Source: Datnioides undecimradiatus (lineage: Eukaryota; Chordata; Actinopteri; Lobotiformes; Datnioididae). From it: a DNA stretch of 64,000 nt. The notes beneath the pieces are model-generated. The model was not told the origin of the DNA. It made no database searches and saw only the letters and a program-made list of their open reading frames with translations. The position numbers were made by a program, and so were the translations under genes. This document shows, piece by piece, positions 39,601 to 53,000 of this stretch. The stretch spans positions 6,110,938 to 6,174,937 of the forward strand of contig WARS01000048.1 of the NCBI GenBank assembly GCA_008933995.1. The letters run 5' to 3'. Each line of letters opens with the position of its first letter. Position 1 is the first letter of the stretch.

Positions 39601-42400
39601 TCACAACAAATTCATTCTCTTGTAACTATCCATCATGACCTTTTGGCATTTCTATATGAACATGCGCTGATCCACTTATTTCTTAATATAGATATGCTAA
39701 TTGTTAAGTCCAATTTATCAAATTATCAGAATGTTGATCTGTTTCACTCTCCAGTCTCTTTCTCCACATACTGGTAAGTCAGTTATCTCGATTTATGCCT
39801 AGACCAGTTCCTTCACGGCTGTCTTTGCATATTAAAAATGTTATTTGTGTGAACATGAAACAATTTACATGTTTTCCTTGTTGACTTTTGCAAATGTGAA
39901 TAAACTGTCACAAAGTAACTTGAAAAATTAGTCCTTTCATAGGACTTGGCTAAATCCTGAAGTGCCAGACAGAGACAGTATTTCAATGTGACTGTATCTT
40001 ATATGTATTTTTATCCTGACAAATAAAATGTTTTGATATTCTCAAACTAGTTATTTATTTTACAGTATTCCCCAGGGAAGCAGTTCTTATATCGAACCCA
40101 GCCACTACTGTATGACAGAGAAAGCAAATTTTGATGTCAAACACCTGTACTTGGCCGCTGCATCATGAACCCTCCCCATCCCTCTCCCACAGGCAACGCT
40201 CAAAGCCGCCCTGCTACCACCGCATTACATACAATGGTGCCAAAAAGAAAAAACAAATCTGGCGTTACTTGTCCATGGAAGTGAATTTTCCTTTTAGAGA
40301 ATAATGAACAGGCGAATAAAATCAGTTCTAAGTTAATGATTAGCTGTTTAGATCCCAGCAAGAGACAGAGTGTATGGATGGCTGGGTTTGGCAGATTAGG
40401 CCAAGCAGCCCAGTGAGCAGAGTGGCAGACTGGAATTAGCAGAGCTACAGCTGGCTTATATACTGAGTAGATGAGTTGCAGGTGTGCAGGTAGACTGGCA
40501 GCCAGAGGGATTAAAGATATACACCTGCACGAAACAAAAGGACAAATGGGGACCAATGAGGAAACAAAAAGAAGGAAGGAAACAGTGGGAAAATTACAAA
40601 TGACATCATAACAGGAACAATATTACAATGAAAAAAGCTTCCGTGTTTGGATCTGACAAATTCATTCTTGTAACTATCCATCATGACCCTTTTTAGCAGC
40701 TGTATGAACATGCGCTTCAGTCCACTTGACTGTAACTTATTATAGATATGCTAATTGTTAAGTCCAATTTACATCAGTATATCAAGATAATTGATCTGTT
40801 TCACTCAGTCTCTTTCTCACATACTGGTAAGTCAGTTATCTGATTTATACCCTAGATAAGTTCAACATGACTGTCTTTGCATATTAAAAATGTTGTATTG
40901 TGAACATGAAGCAATTTACATGTTTTCATGTGACTTTTGCAAATGTGTGAATAAACTGTCTGGTAACTTGAAAAATTAGTCCCTTTCACTAGGACTTGGC
41001 TAAATCCTGAAGTGCCAGACTAGGGCAGTATTTCAGTGTGACTGTATCTTATATGTATTTTACATCTGACAAATAAAATGTTTGATATTCTCAAACTAGT
41101 TATTTATTTTACAGTATTCCCGGGGAGGCGGTTGTATATCCAGACAGCCACTACTGTATGACCTGAAAGCAGTTTGATGTAAACACCTGTGCCCCGGCCT
41201 TCCATCATGAGCCACTCCCCATCCCTCTCCCACAGGCAGCGCTCAAACTAGCCCTGCTACCACCGTGCACTTTAATGGTGCAAAAAAAAGCAAATCAGTG
41301 CTTGTCCATGGAAACAGATTTTCCTTTTTTAAGAGAATGAACAGGCAGAATAAAATCAGTTCTAAGTTAATGATTAGCTGTTTAGATCAGCAGAACCAGA
41401 GTGTATGGATGGCTGGGTTTGGCAGATTAGGCCAGCAACCAGTGAGCAGAGTGGCAGACTGGAATTAGCAGAGCTACATTAAACATATACTGAGTAGATG
41501 AGTTGCAGGTGTGCAGGTAGACTGGCAGCCAGAGGGATTAAGATATACACCTACTGCAGGAAACAAAGGACAAATGGGGACCAATGAGAAACAAGAAGGA
41601 AGGAAACAGTGGAAAAGAGTACAAATGACATCATAACAGGAACAATATTACAATGAAAAAGCTTCCGTGTTTGGATCTGACAAATTCATTCTCTTGTAAC
41701 TATCCATCATGACCTTTTGGCAGCTGTATGAACATGCGCTTCAGTCCACTATTTCTTATAGATATACACAATTGTTAAGTCCAATTTATCAAATTATCAA
41801 GATAATTGATCTGTTTCACTCTCCAGTCTCTTTCTCACATACTGGTAAGTCAGTTATCTGATTTATGCCCTAGATAGTTCAACACGGCTGTCTTTGCATA
41901 TTAAAAATGTTATTTGTGTGAACATGAAGCAATTTACATGTTTTCCTTGTTGACTTTTGCAAATGTGTGAATAAACTGTCTGGTAGCAGAAAAATTAGTC
42001 CTTTCACTAGGACTTGGCTAAATCCTGAAGTGCCAGACAGAGACAGTATTCCAACTGTGACTGTATCTTATATGTATTTTTACATCTGACAAATAAATGT
42101 TTGATATTCTCAAACCAGTTATTTATTTTACAGTATTCCCGAGTTCTTATATCAGACCCAACCACTACTGTATGACAGAGAAAGCAAAGTTTTGATGTCA
42201 AACACCTGCTTGACTGCATCATGAGCCACTCATCCCTCTCCCGAGCAGCAGCTAAACCGCCCTGCTACCACATACATACAATGGTACAAAAAAGAAAAAC
42301 AAATCAGTATTACTTGTCCATGGAAGTGAATTTCCTTTTTTTTAAGAGGAGTGAACAAGGCGAATAAAAATCAGTTCTAAAGTTGTGATTAGCTGTGAAT
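36700..42400. repeat. Tandem array of about 1.03-1.13 kb units
   Basis: The landmark 'tttgatattctcaaac' recurs at 36821, 37951, 39004, 40032, 41081 and 42100, giving periods of 1130, 1053, 1028, 1049 and 1019 bases. Every unit repeats the same order of phrases, for example 'gagtgtatggatggctgggt', 'actggcagccagagggatta', 'tttggatctgacaaattcat' and 'cacatactggtaagtcagtt'. The array starts with a partial unit near 36700 and ends in a truncated one near 42400. Units differ mainly by many 1-5 base indels, often at the same places. I see no conserved open frame, so it is a non-coding satellite-like array or an amplified transposon fragment. Confidence 0.93.
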
Positions 42401-42661
42401 TTCTTTGATTGCAATTAAACATTTACTTTTACAATGTAAAGCTGTGTAAAAACTGACACTCACTGTTACACACTGTTAGTTTTTGTTCCTCTGATCAACG
42501 AGGTCTCTGCAACAGGCCCTCCCTTCTGGTGACATCTGTCTCCCTCCTGTGGTAGTTTCACACTGCAACTGTTTTCTTATTGACAGTATTGGAAAGTAAC
42601 TGAGTACATTTACTCAAGTACTGTAGTGAAGCTCAATTTTGAGTACATAGCTACTCCTAAC

Positions 42662-43387
42662 CAGAATCAAACTCATTTTAGGTCAGGGGCCACATGGAAA
42701 ATCTATTCCCAAGTGGGCCGGGACCCGGTAAAAATCATGGCATAATAACTTAAAAATAAACGCCAACTAGTTTGTTTCCTTTGTTTTACTTTGGTCCAAA
42801 TAGTACAACACATTCTGAACACATCACAATAATGCTCTTTACAAAACACTTCAAATTAGTTGAAAATTCTGAGAGAAAAAAATTAGATTTGCAATTTCAA
42901 GAACACAATGCCTCAGTGATTGGAACAAACTTAGATCTCATATTAGATCTACTGTCTACTCTATCTACAAAGGCATACAACTTTAAGTCACAGCCTATCT
43001 GGGATTGAACAAATTACTCTGCTTAACATAGCACTGTTACAAACGCAGTGGACACATTTAGAACAGCTGTTTCTTTCATTGAAAAAATGCATGACTAATT
43101 TAAGCTTCAACTCATCTCACGGGCAGTTAAAGCCCGTTTGTGGGCCTGATCTGTACATGAACGTCAAAGTTGACACCCTGATCTACTCTATCTACAAAGG
43201 CATACAACTTTAAGTCACAGCCTATCTGGGATTGAACAAAATACTCTGCTTAACATAACTGCTATTGCGACACCCAGTGGACACATTTAGAACAGCTGTT
43301 TCTTTCATTGAAAAATCATCTCGCGGGCCGGATTAAACCCGTTTGCGGGCCTGATCTGGCCCGCGGGCCGTAAGTTTGACACCCCTG
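42662..43387. mobile_element. Non-autonomous hAT-type DNA transposon
   Basis: The 3' end reads 'gtaagtttgacacccctg', and the 5' end begins 'cagaatcaaactcattttag', a degenerate match to the CAGGGGTGTCAAACTCA-type inverted terminus. The flanks 'ctcctaac' (42654-42661) and 'ctctaac' (from 43388) fit an 8-base target duplication with one base lost. No transposase is present. A block (about 42944-43085) is repeated at about 43182-43315. Confidence 0.7.
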
Positions 43388-43794
43388 CTCTAACCCATCT
43401 TCACTATGCAGTGGCAGAGGTAGGTCAAATATGCGCCAGTGATGTGCACATTTATGCGCACATTTATGCATTAGTGATCATAATTCAGTAATATAATATC
43501 AAGTATTCTGATTTTTTTTTTAACTTCAGCTCTTTTAAATAAATTAATGATTTGACTAAGTGAAAACTAAATTTCAGACTAATGTCCATTATCAATATAG
43601 AAGAACCACATGGTTAAAAAGTCTTTGTGTACAGTTAAAGTAAAATACAGACACAGACAGATTACAGACTGATTTAAAAATTCTAATTGAATTAAATGGA
43701 TAAGTTTATAAAAAAAAAGACAACTGCAGTCAGTAAGTATGGAAATATCATTTGCTGAAGGAGACTGGCAGTGCACCGGAGTGACAAGATCAGT

Positions 43795-44335
43795 TCTTGA
43801 ACCCAATTGCACGACTCGTTACTCGGTGGTAAGTTTAAAGCGTTTATTTCCAAAGTACAACGAAAAATCACTCAACTCGAGGAAATACAACAAAGTAACA
43901 AATTAACTTATCAAGCAAAAACTAGAACTAGACATGCTGATGCAAAAAACAGAAAATCACTCAAAGCGAGGCCAAAAACTGGAAACAAAAGCCACAAGGG
44001 CATGTAACAAAAAAATCACTCGTAATCAAGGCAAGAGCAAAAAGGCAAACAAAAGTAACAAAACAAAACTCACAAGCAGACTAGACAGAGCAGGATATCA
44101 AGACAGGTCAGGGTGCTGGTTCTCGGTACAAAGACACGACAAACTGGCACGAGACAGGGGGAGACGCAGACTTATATACACAAGAGGAAATGGGGAACAG
44201 GTGGAGACAATCAGGTCGGGGAAGACAATCAGACAGGCGGGAAACACGAGAGGAAGGGCAAGCCACCTGAAACGAGAGGGAAGTTAGATCTTTCAAAATA
44301 AAACAGGAAGTCACAAGACAGGACCGAAACCAAAA
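43795..44335. repeat. Unclassified interspersed element
   Basis: Phrases such as 'gacgcagacttatatacaca', 'aacaggtggagacaatcagg' and 'aaaataaaacaggaagtcac' are familiar from dispersed elements in many fish genomes, probably LTR-type remnants. No protein domain is visible, and the edges are approximate. Confidence 0.45.
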
Positions 44336-46490
44336 CACCAGCTTGACTAAACTTAGTTTGTGACACGGAGTTCTTAGCTACATATTTAGTCATGGTGTTC
44401 ACTGAAAGAAGGCAAACATCAAAATCAAAACAGAAAATAAAAAGAGAAACATTCAGAGTCTGATTTGCTGCATCATGCAGGTAAAATAATATATATATAT
44501 AAAGTTACTGTATGTGACCCAATGTGCACAAACTCAAAACTGATGCTAAGTTGAGTCAGTTAGGACAGGAACAGGACAGTTAACACCTATAAGACAGATG
44601 CAGAGACATTGATGCCGCGCATAACTTAACTTAATACTGCAAGCCAAGTTAAACAATTTGTGGCCTTCCTGTATCCCCAAGAGGATCAGCTGCTTTGACA
44701 GCACTCTCCACTGTAATCATTATGTTCTGGTCAAATGCCATTATATACTTGGACACTGTTTGTACAGAGTGTTCACCTATCAAATAAATGTTACCTTGAA
44801 CTTCAGAACACAACAGAATCATCATTGATGAGTGTCACATTTGGTCCATCATTCACATAACAACTGTTTATATATTTGTGGTCACTGAGGAACATAAGAG
44901 CCTTGTTTTTCTAATGATAGTGATCCAACAGAATGTGAAAGGGAGAGATGAAGACACAGTCATTTGTGAAGTTAAACTTTGTAACATACATGTAATTGTA
45001 TATAAAATACAAGAGCAAACGGGATTGACTGGGACACTGAGGTAAGATACAGAAAGAGGGAAAAAGAGAGAGAGAGGGTGAGAGAGAGGGGAGGCAAGAA
45101 ATTTAATTCCTTAATTGAAGTCACTGGTTCTATATTAGAGACAAACCCTTGTGTTTGTAGTCCAACCAAGTTTTCCTCCCACTGACTGTTTTGCCATCCT
45201 ACCAACTGGTCAGATCTCAGAGAAATTTCCATATTGAGGTAAGCTGATTTTTTTTTAAATGTGTAAATGAGATACATATGAAATGATAGATTAGAAAAAA
45301 ATGTACTCACATGTTAAGTTTGTGTATCAGTGCTTAAGGAAAACTTAATGGTGATTCATGTTTTCATTCTACAGTTGTAAAAAGTATAAACAAAAAAGGG
45401 AATAATTTTATATGCAATATATCACTCATATATTTAACTTAAATAACGAGCAAAGTCAAAGGCCTCTATCACTTTGTTTGCTTTTTGACATTTTTGTGGG
45501 AAATTTCTTTTTGTAGAAATAGTTAAAATGGAGAAAAGTCATGAACACAAATACTGTTTAGTGTTGCTGTCTCTATAAACAGTAAAAACAATTTCTTTAA
45601 AAAAGACCAGTGCTATCCCAGGGATAATTTGGATTTTGCATTTAAAACCCAGAAATGAATTGCATGGATTGAAATCACTGTGGTTAAATGTGAAAATGAG
45701 ACTTAAAACAAGAAAAAAGGTTAACATTTTTAAATATATTTATTTTGCCAGGTTTGCATGATTACAAACTCTTCCATGTGTTTTTAAAATTGGAATTTCT
45801 GGAAATAAAGGCAAAATGTCCTGTAGTGTTACATAGAAAAATATGTATGATGTAACATATATTAGTAGTGGTACTGGTAGTACTGCTTGTATTTAGTAAT
45901 AGAGCCATTGGAGTCACAAGACCAGTATCCTTGCAGAACCTGAATCCATCTTCAGATAGGATACAGACAGCCAGCATTGTGTGGATGACTTGATGAACTG
46001 ATGAGACAAATCAGGAGAAATCTAATTTTCCAGTGGCCATAGAGCCAGGAACGTATTTCCTTGACAACCAGCAGCAAAAAAAATGTCATGCTTTAGTTTT
46101 GTGCAGAGGACTGGTGAAAAGGGAGTAAATGCTTTCACGTGTGAGCAGATGAGCTTCGTTATCTGCAATTACAAGGGTCCATATTGCCACCGAGTCCAGG
46201 GGGTATTGTCTCTCATGAGAGTCAAGTCTGGATGCATTCCATCGCAGCCACATTAATACACAAAGAGACCTGTGTCAGTCTCAGACATACCTTTACCATA
46301 AATCAGATAATTGATTTATTGGTTCCACTAATGTGAGAATGGTTGGACATCATGTGAGGTAAATGTACAGTGAAGGGCAATAAGAAGAGGCACATGTAAT
46401 GTGATGTACATTTTACTGGAATTAGGAATTACTGATCCATTGTTAAACTGCTGATATATTGCACGATGACAGTTTCTTAGTGTATGTGTG

Positions 46491-46491
46491 C

Positions 46492-46538
<47 letters not shown>
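46491..46538. repeat. (GT)n(GA)n microsatellite
   Basis: A GT run changes directly into a GA run. Confidence 0.95.
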
Positions 46539-46539
<1 letters not shown>

Positions 46540-46549
46540 CACCAGAGAT

Positions 46550-46790
46550 TTTGCTACAGCTACAGCTAGGTTAGCAGCTTTGTTTGGCTGCTGGCACAGT
46601 GATGCTTTGAGATAAATGCTAACATCCACATGCTAACGCGCTTAAAATGGAAATGCTAAAATGCTCATCTTTAGCAGAAAATATATAAAATTTTCATCAT
46701 CAACATCATGGTTATTTACTTTAGCGTGCTAGCATACTAACATAACTCTGATACAGAGGGTAACGCCATTAAGTTTGCAGTTATTTTATC
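46550..46790. repeat. Teleost 'gctaacatgctaac' repeat fragment
   Basis: It contains 'aatgctaacatccacatgct' and 'agcgtgctagcatactaaca', matching the body of a frequent fish interspersed repeat. No coding potential. Confidence 0.45.
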
Positions 46791-47065
46791 AGTTTTGACC
46801 TGATGATGTGCCAGATGAAAGGTTAATAGATCAACAAAAATCCTGAGTGAAACAGGAATGTTTTTTATGGCATTATCATGTATTTGTTGAGACAAGAACT
46901 GTCAGGGGATAACTTAAGATATTAGTACTAATAGCTCTCTTATATAATCATATACTGTATCTGTTCTCTGTCAATGCAACATAAATGTTCAAAAGAAAAT
47001 ATCCTACTTAGCTGCTGATGAGTTTGTTTTATCGTGCTGACATTGGCTGATTATATCTGTAATAT

Positions 47066-50000
47066 TTTTACTCACTGCTTGTGTTTAATTGCCATGTGTT
47101 TGTTACGGATAAATATAATACATATAATACATGTTTGCTGAGATAAGTCCTAAATACATGTAAAACTGGCCTGGTATTAAGTTGCATGAATGCATGTGAC
47201 ATGCACATGCATAGTTTTTTTCTGTTCCTCATATGGCTCTTAAATGTGTACACTACACTGTATAATCCATCAATAACCACATACAGAGTAGCTGCACCAC
47301 CAGTCACCATTAACCATTTTGCCCTTTTCTTTTATTCTCTGTCAAGCCTCCTCTGTATCAACAGGATGGCTCTTCTCAACTACCCTGTCCCAGAGCTGGA
47401 TGTTACCTTAAGAGAAGTGAGCCGTGTCCTGCAGCTCACTTTGAGTCCTGACCTTTACCCTGCGTTCAAAAGTACAATGGAACAGCAGAGGGAGCTCCTT
47501 CAAGAGGCCCAACAAAAACTGGCAACAATAGCTGCTGGCCAGGAGAACTGGGTGACAGCACAGTTCAAGAGAGGTCTGCTGTCTTGTGCTGACCCCCTGC
47601 CCACATCCACAGCCCTCCCTGTTGTTCTTCTTCCTTCCCAAGCAAAGAGATGTACCCAGTTGGGGAGGGCAGCTGCGCTGCTCTGGGCAGCAGCAAAGCT
47701 GTACAGTGAGCCCTTGTTACTACAGGGCAATGTGCCCATGGAGTGCACACAGCAATCTGAGGTATTTGCTGCCAGCCGAATTCCTGGCAGGCATCAAGAT
47801 GAAATTAAGGTGAGAGGTACTAGAAGGACACAACTTGAGTGAACATTTATTGTTCTAAATTTTAACCGTCACAGTGGTTACAGTGGCAACAGGCTTGAAA
47901 CAGAGAGGGCAGCAAAACACATGCTTTTTGTAGCCTGATGTTCACTTACTCAATAAGTGTTGTCTTGAGAAATTTTAAATCAATAACTTAGTCATTCCAT
48001 TTCCAGCTCTACCCAGATAGCCTCCATGCTATCATCACCTGTGTTGGAGGAGTCTTCCCTGTTGACATACTTTGGCGTCCCAGCACTGGTGGGCCAGTTT
48101 CTGCTCGATCATTCAATGATATCTACAACCAGCTGGCTCAGGTGATGGATCAGCCCAGAGCAGAAAAACACAATGATCCCTCTGCCATATGCAACCTCTC
48201 AGCTCTGGAGCGTAGAGCCTGGGCTGAAACCAGGGACGAGATCCTGGGGCAAGGAGGGGATGCAGCGGCATCACTGGGGCTGATGGAGAGTGCTGTGCTG
48301 ACACTCTGTCTGGAGGAGTGCAATGCACCGTCTGACCTAGCTGATACCCTCAATGCAGTGAGGCTGGGAGGAGTAGGAGACAGTCCATGTCTGAGATACT
48401 ACGACAAGGTATTGGACAGAATCTGAATAAGGATATCAAACCAAGCTGAGATTCCTCTTCTCTTTCACACACATACTCTCTCTTAACATACTGTACTTGA
48501 ACTTTATCTTTAATAATAATCAATAGTAAATAATGGCATTGCGTTTCACAATAAGTTTCAGTGTACATTTTAACATGAATACTTCACTTTGCAATTACAG
48601 CTACTTCTCAGTTCTGTGGTAAATTCAGGCAAAACATGATTATCACATGATTTAAGCCAGAGTACCAGTACTGTATTGTATAATAAAGTAATTCATTTAT
48701 GTTCCCAGAGCAAAGCTTAGCAGCGGGAGGAAATGGTTGAAAAAAATAAAAAATACACAACCATGGTCTCTTCTGGTCTCCTGGGGCCAGGACAGAATCT
48801 AGGCATTTGTGTTAGTCATTACAACCAACAACAGAGCAATTTGCATGTCTGGCTATGACCGACAACATCCGACAACTTCACCTAGCAGGATGAACGCCCC
48901 CTCTCAGACTTCTCAGGGGAGTGGTTTCACTCAGAGGAGAATGGCCTATGTAATTCACTCCTGTCATTGTGTAACAACAGGAGCTGAATCTGAACAGTCT
49001 GTAGGAGCCCCATTTTACCAGTGGGTGGGCTGTAGAGACGATGCAGGACTTGTCTGCCTTCCTCATTCTCTGAGTTGGTAGGCTGAGGGGGGACTAGTTT
49101 AAATTTGTATAGGCAAGAAAAAATGTGTTTTTCATAATATGTTCCCTTTAAAAAGCTGTATTATATGATATTAACATTATATTAATAGTGTTAGAAGTGC
49201 TTGAAGGTCACAGTGCTCACTGATTTAAAATGGACAACTACCCTTCTTTGTTTTTCTTTTCTTTGACAGGTGGTGAACCTGGTGGTTTTCAAAGACAGCA
49301 CAGCTGGGATAGTGTTTGAGCACAGTGCTGTGGATGGGATGGTGGCTGGCCTTATGACAGAGCTTATTTACAATCTGTCAGAAACTGCTGACCTGAACGC
49401 AGAAAGTGTGAATGGGTCAGTCAAAGTAAACAGCATTAATTCTGTTTGTCCAACATCCCTAACATTCCCCCTGCAAGCCGTAAATATCCCAAAACTGAGC
49501 CCTGACTTACAAGCGACACACCCAGTCCTCACTTTTGATGTGCCCGCCTATCCTGATGTCTTTTCTACTCTTAGAGAGCAGAGAGGCCTGTATGATGCTT
49601 GGATCAACTTCTCTTTGCAACTGTCCCTAAAGCAGACTCTTGGGGAATCTGCTGCCAATCACATGCTTGTCACACCAACCCATATGCGCCACTACAAACA
49701 TGGCAGATGTGATCCAACATATTCACTCACCATGCATTCTCGTAAGTTAGTAAGTGCCTTGGCATCATGCCTTCGCTCAGATAACACTATACAATACACT
49801 AATGACCTCCTACACCTGTTCCATGTTGCATTTCTTGAGCACAAGAGCCTCATCAGAAATACCAAAAGTGGTCAAGGAGTTGGTCCACATCTAGCTGCCT
49901 TGCGTCGTTCATTGCCAGCTGATAACCCATTGAAGAAGTACCTGGACCCCTTTGGATGTCCATCTGTGTACCTAACAGGTACAGATCTGATGGAGGGTGT

Positions 50001-53000
50001 AGAATGCGGAGTAGGGAATGTTTATGCCCAAGATCAGCTTGCAGTGACTTACCTTGGAAAAAGAGATAAGGTTCGTATTGTGCTTAATGGGAAAGGGAGC
50101 TTTGCTCTGGCACTGGAAAAGCTTCAAGAAAGCCTGAGGAAAAACTTAAAGTTAGTCATGCTTCTAGCTGTTAGATATGCAATTGCATGCCAAATGGGAG
50201 CCCTGGAGTGTCTACTGAAACAAGGCCAAACAGAGAAGATCAATGGAGGGCCATGTCACTGCCCAGAGAGCCCAAATAAGAGCAAAACAAATGTTGACTC
50301 CACCTCTGCCATGAGCAAAGACTACACACTCTTAATCCATGGTGGTGCTGGAGAGGAGATGATGTTGAACCCTGAAGTGACCAGAGTTATTGAGTTTGCT
50401 CTACAGACAGCCTTAACCCTAGGATCCCAAGTCCTTCAACAAGGGGGCAGGAGTCTGGATGCAGTTCAGAGATCAGTGGAAGCCCTGGAGGACTGCTTTC
50501 TATTCAATGCAGGAAAAGGGTCAGTGTTCAACAAAGACGGCACAAACGAAATGGAGGCAACCATCGCAGATGGCAACATAATGAGGTCTGGATCTGTTGC
50601 ATGTGTAAAAAGTGTGAAGAACCCAATAAAAGCAGCCAGATGTGTGATGGAGAAAAGCTTACATGCACTCATTGCTGGAGAAGGGGCTGAGGAGTTTTTG
50701 CAAGGGATAGAGGAGAACCAGAAGCCTGTTGGGCCCGAGTATTTCTACACTGATATACGTCACAGAGAGTTAACTGCAAAGCTCAGTGGTGCAAACAGCT
50801 CAAAAAACAATCACCCTCAGACAGTTGGAGCGGTGGCTTTAGACCATTGGCATGGGTTAGCTGCTGCATCCTCCACAGGTGGGTTAGTAGGGAAGCTGAA
50901 GGGACGAGTTGGGGATACAGCAGTAGTAGGGGCAGGGATATATGCTGATGATAAGGTAGCTATTACCTGCTCCGGAGATGGAGATGTATTTCTAAGACAC
51001 ACTGTTGCACAGAAAATTGCCAGTTTGTACCATCACAAAGGGTACAACCTAAGGCAGGCATGTAGAGAAGTGATGGCTGAAAACCTGAATGGGATCTGTG
51101 CAGGAGTCATTGCCGTGGACAATAAAGGGGATGCCATTATTGAAACAAATGCTGGTGTGATGTTTGTGGCCTCAGAGGTTAATGGCATTTCAAGAGTAGA
51201 GGTCTTGAGACCCCTGAAGAATTTCTCTGATGTAATATGGGAAACAGATGATCTGGTTGCATTTCTTAGTCACAGACCCTGGATCCCTGGGTCAACAATT
51301 CTGACAAGAAAAAGTCTTAGTGGAGCAAGCTGCATCTTTCAATTACCTACACCAGATTTTGTGGCTATGCTACAGGGAGCAAGAGCTGTGTCAAGCTTGC
51401 TGTGTGAGCGATTGGGGGTGCAGCGATGTGCCATGGTTTTCTATCCAGCCCCTGGGCAGCAAGCACAAATCAAACTGCTCCCACTACATGGCCTAGAGCC
51501 AAAATGGCAACCCCATCTTGCCAATGAAGAAGAATTCCACACCTATGATCCTGGTTACTGCACCTCAAAAAGTGGCCCATGCTGGGAGGATGGCGCACTG
51601 GCCCAGGTTCAAGCCAAGATTAGAAATGGACTGCCAACACCAAATGCACCCTCTTGTTTTGACTTTTTTGGAGATGCTTCCCATGATAACCTGTTCAGTC
51701 GCATCGTACGTGGAGAGCAGCAACAATGGAGAGTATGGGAAGACAGTGAGCATGTCGCTTTCCTGACACCGTACCAAAACTCTCCCGGATTGACTGTTGT
51801 GGTACCACGGAAACCACTGTCCAGTGACATCTTCAAACTAGAGGAAGCTGATTACAAAGCACTGATCTTAGCTGCTTATAAAGTTGCCCGACTACTGGAG
51901 GAAACTATGAGAGCTCGAGGTGTTGCACTCATCTTTGAGGGCTTTGAGATAGACTATGCTCACGCCAAGTTGATCCCTCTCTTACCTTCACCAGACGGGA
52001 TTAGTCCTGCTGAGCAGCAACCAGAATGCTTCCAAAGCTACCCTGGATATGTGACATCACTAGATGGCCCAGCTGCTGACCCTGACACCCTCAAAGAGAT
52101 CCATGCAAAAATTACCCAGTGCAGTCCTCCACGTTCATGGGAAGACCCTCAGTCTCACTCCATGCTTGCTATCAAGAGCCACTGGTATCGCAACCTGTTC
52201 CAGATTCAGAACACTCTTTTCCACAGCACAGTGGAATATTTCCACAGTTCCTGCCAATTCTCATATGCTCTGACCCCTCTGACCACAGACACCATCTCCT
52301 CACCAATGGGCTTGGGATCTGACTCAGAACCAGTTTCTGTTAACCTGCTGGGCAAGGATGTCTACCTGGCCGACTCAATGCAATTTGTGCTTGAATACTT
52401 CCTTCGCTTCCAGGAGAACCTGCCAGGGACCTACTACATCTCTCCCAGTTTCAGAGGGGAAGATCCTGATGCTACACACTTGAACCAATTTTACCATGTG
52501 GAGTGTGAAGTGTTGGGTGACATGGACAAAGCCATTTCCATAGCAGAGGGATACTTGGCTCATCTTACCAAGTCTATGTTGAAGAGACACTCTGAAATGA
52601 TCGTTAACACTGCTGGGAGCCTCACACATATCACAACCATGCTGAGTAAACTGGATGGCAAAAGCCCACTTCCAAGAGTACCCCTTGATCAGGCCATACC
52701 AATGATGCCGTCTGCTGACTGCTTAGAGTGGGTCCAAGATGGACAGCCACAGTTTGGTAGAAAACTGACACGCAAAGGTGAGAGGGTCTTGATAGAGAAA
52801 TATGGTGGTGCTGTCTGGCTGACCGAGATGGACCACCTAGGAGTTCCCTTCTACCAGGCATATGTGGAGGGAACTGGGCGGAGCAAAGCCAAAGCTGCTG
52901 ACCTTCTCCTGGGTTTGGGTGAGACTGTGGGTCTTGGTGAACGTCATTCCAGCACTGAGATGGTACAGGAGGCCCTCAGGCACCATGCAGTGCCAGAGCA

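Larger units (their letters stand above)
42401..47065. other. Spacer right part, repeats only
   Basis: Besides the hAT element and the interspersed element, this is AT-rich non-coding DNA. A GT/GA microsatellite lies at 46491-46538. No splice-supported exon was found on either strand. Confidence 0.5.

Noticed and set aside
43807-44301. Overlapping lysine/arginine-rich open frames
   Set aside because: They lie in an interspersed repeat and show no domain.
47186-47365. Longer N-terminal extension of copy B from an upstream Met
   Set aside because: A pyrimidine tract and cag acceptor lie directly before the ATG at 47366, so the upstream part is intron.
51518-51836. Alternative-frame and antisense open frames inside copy B
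   Set aside because: Shadows of the acyltransferase-asparaginase-HIT-aaRS coding frame.
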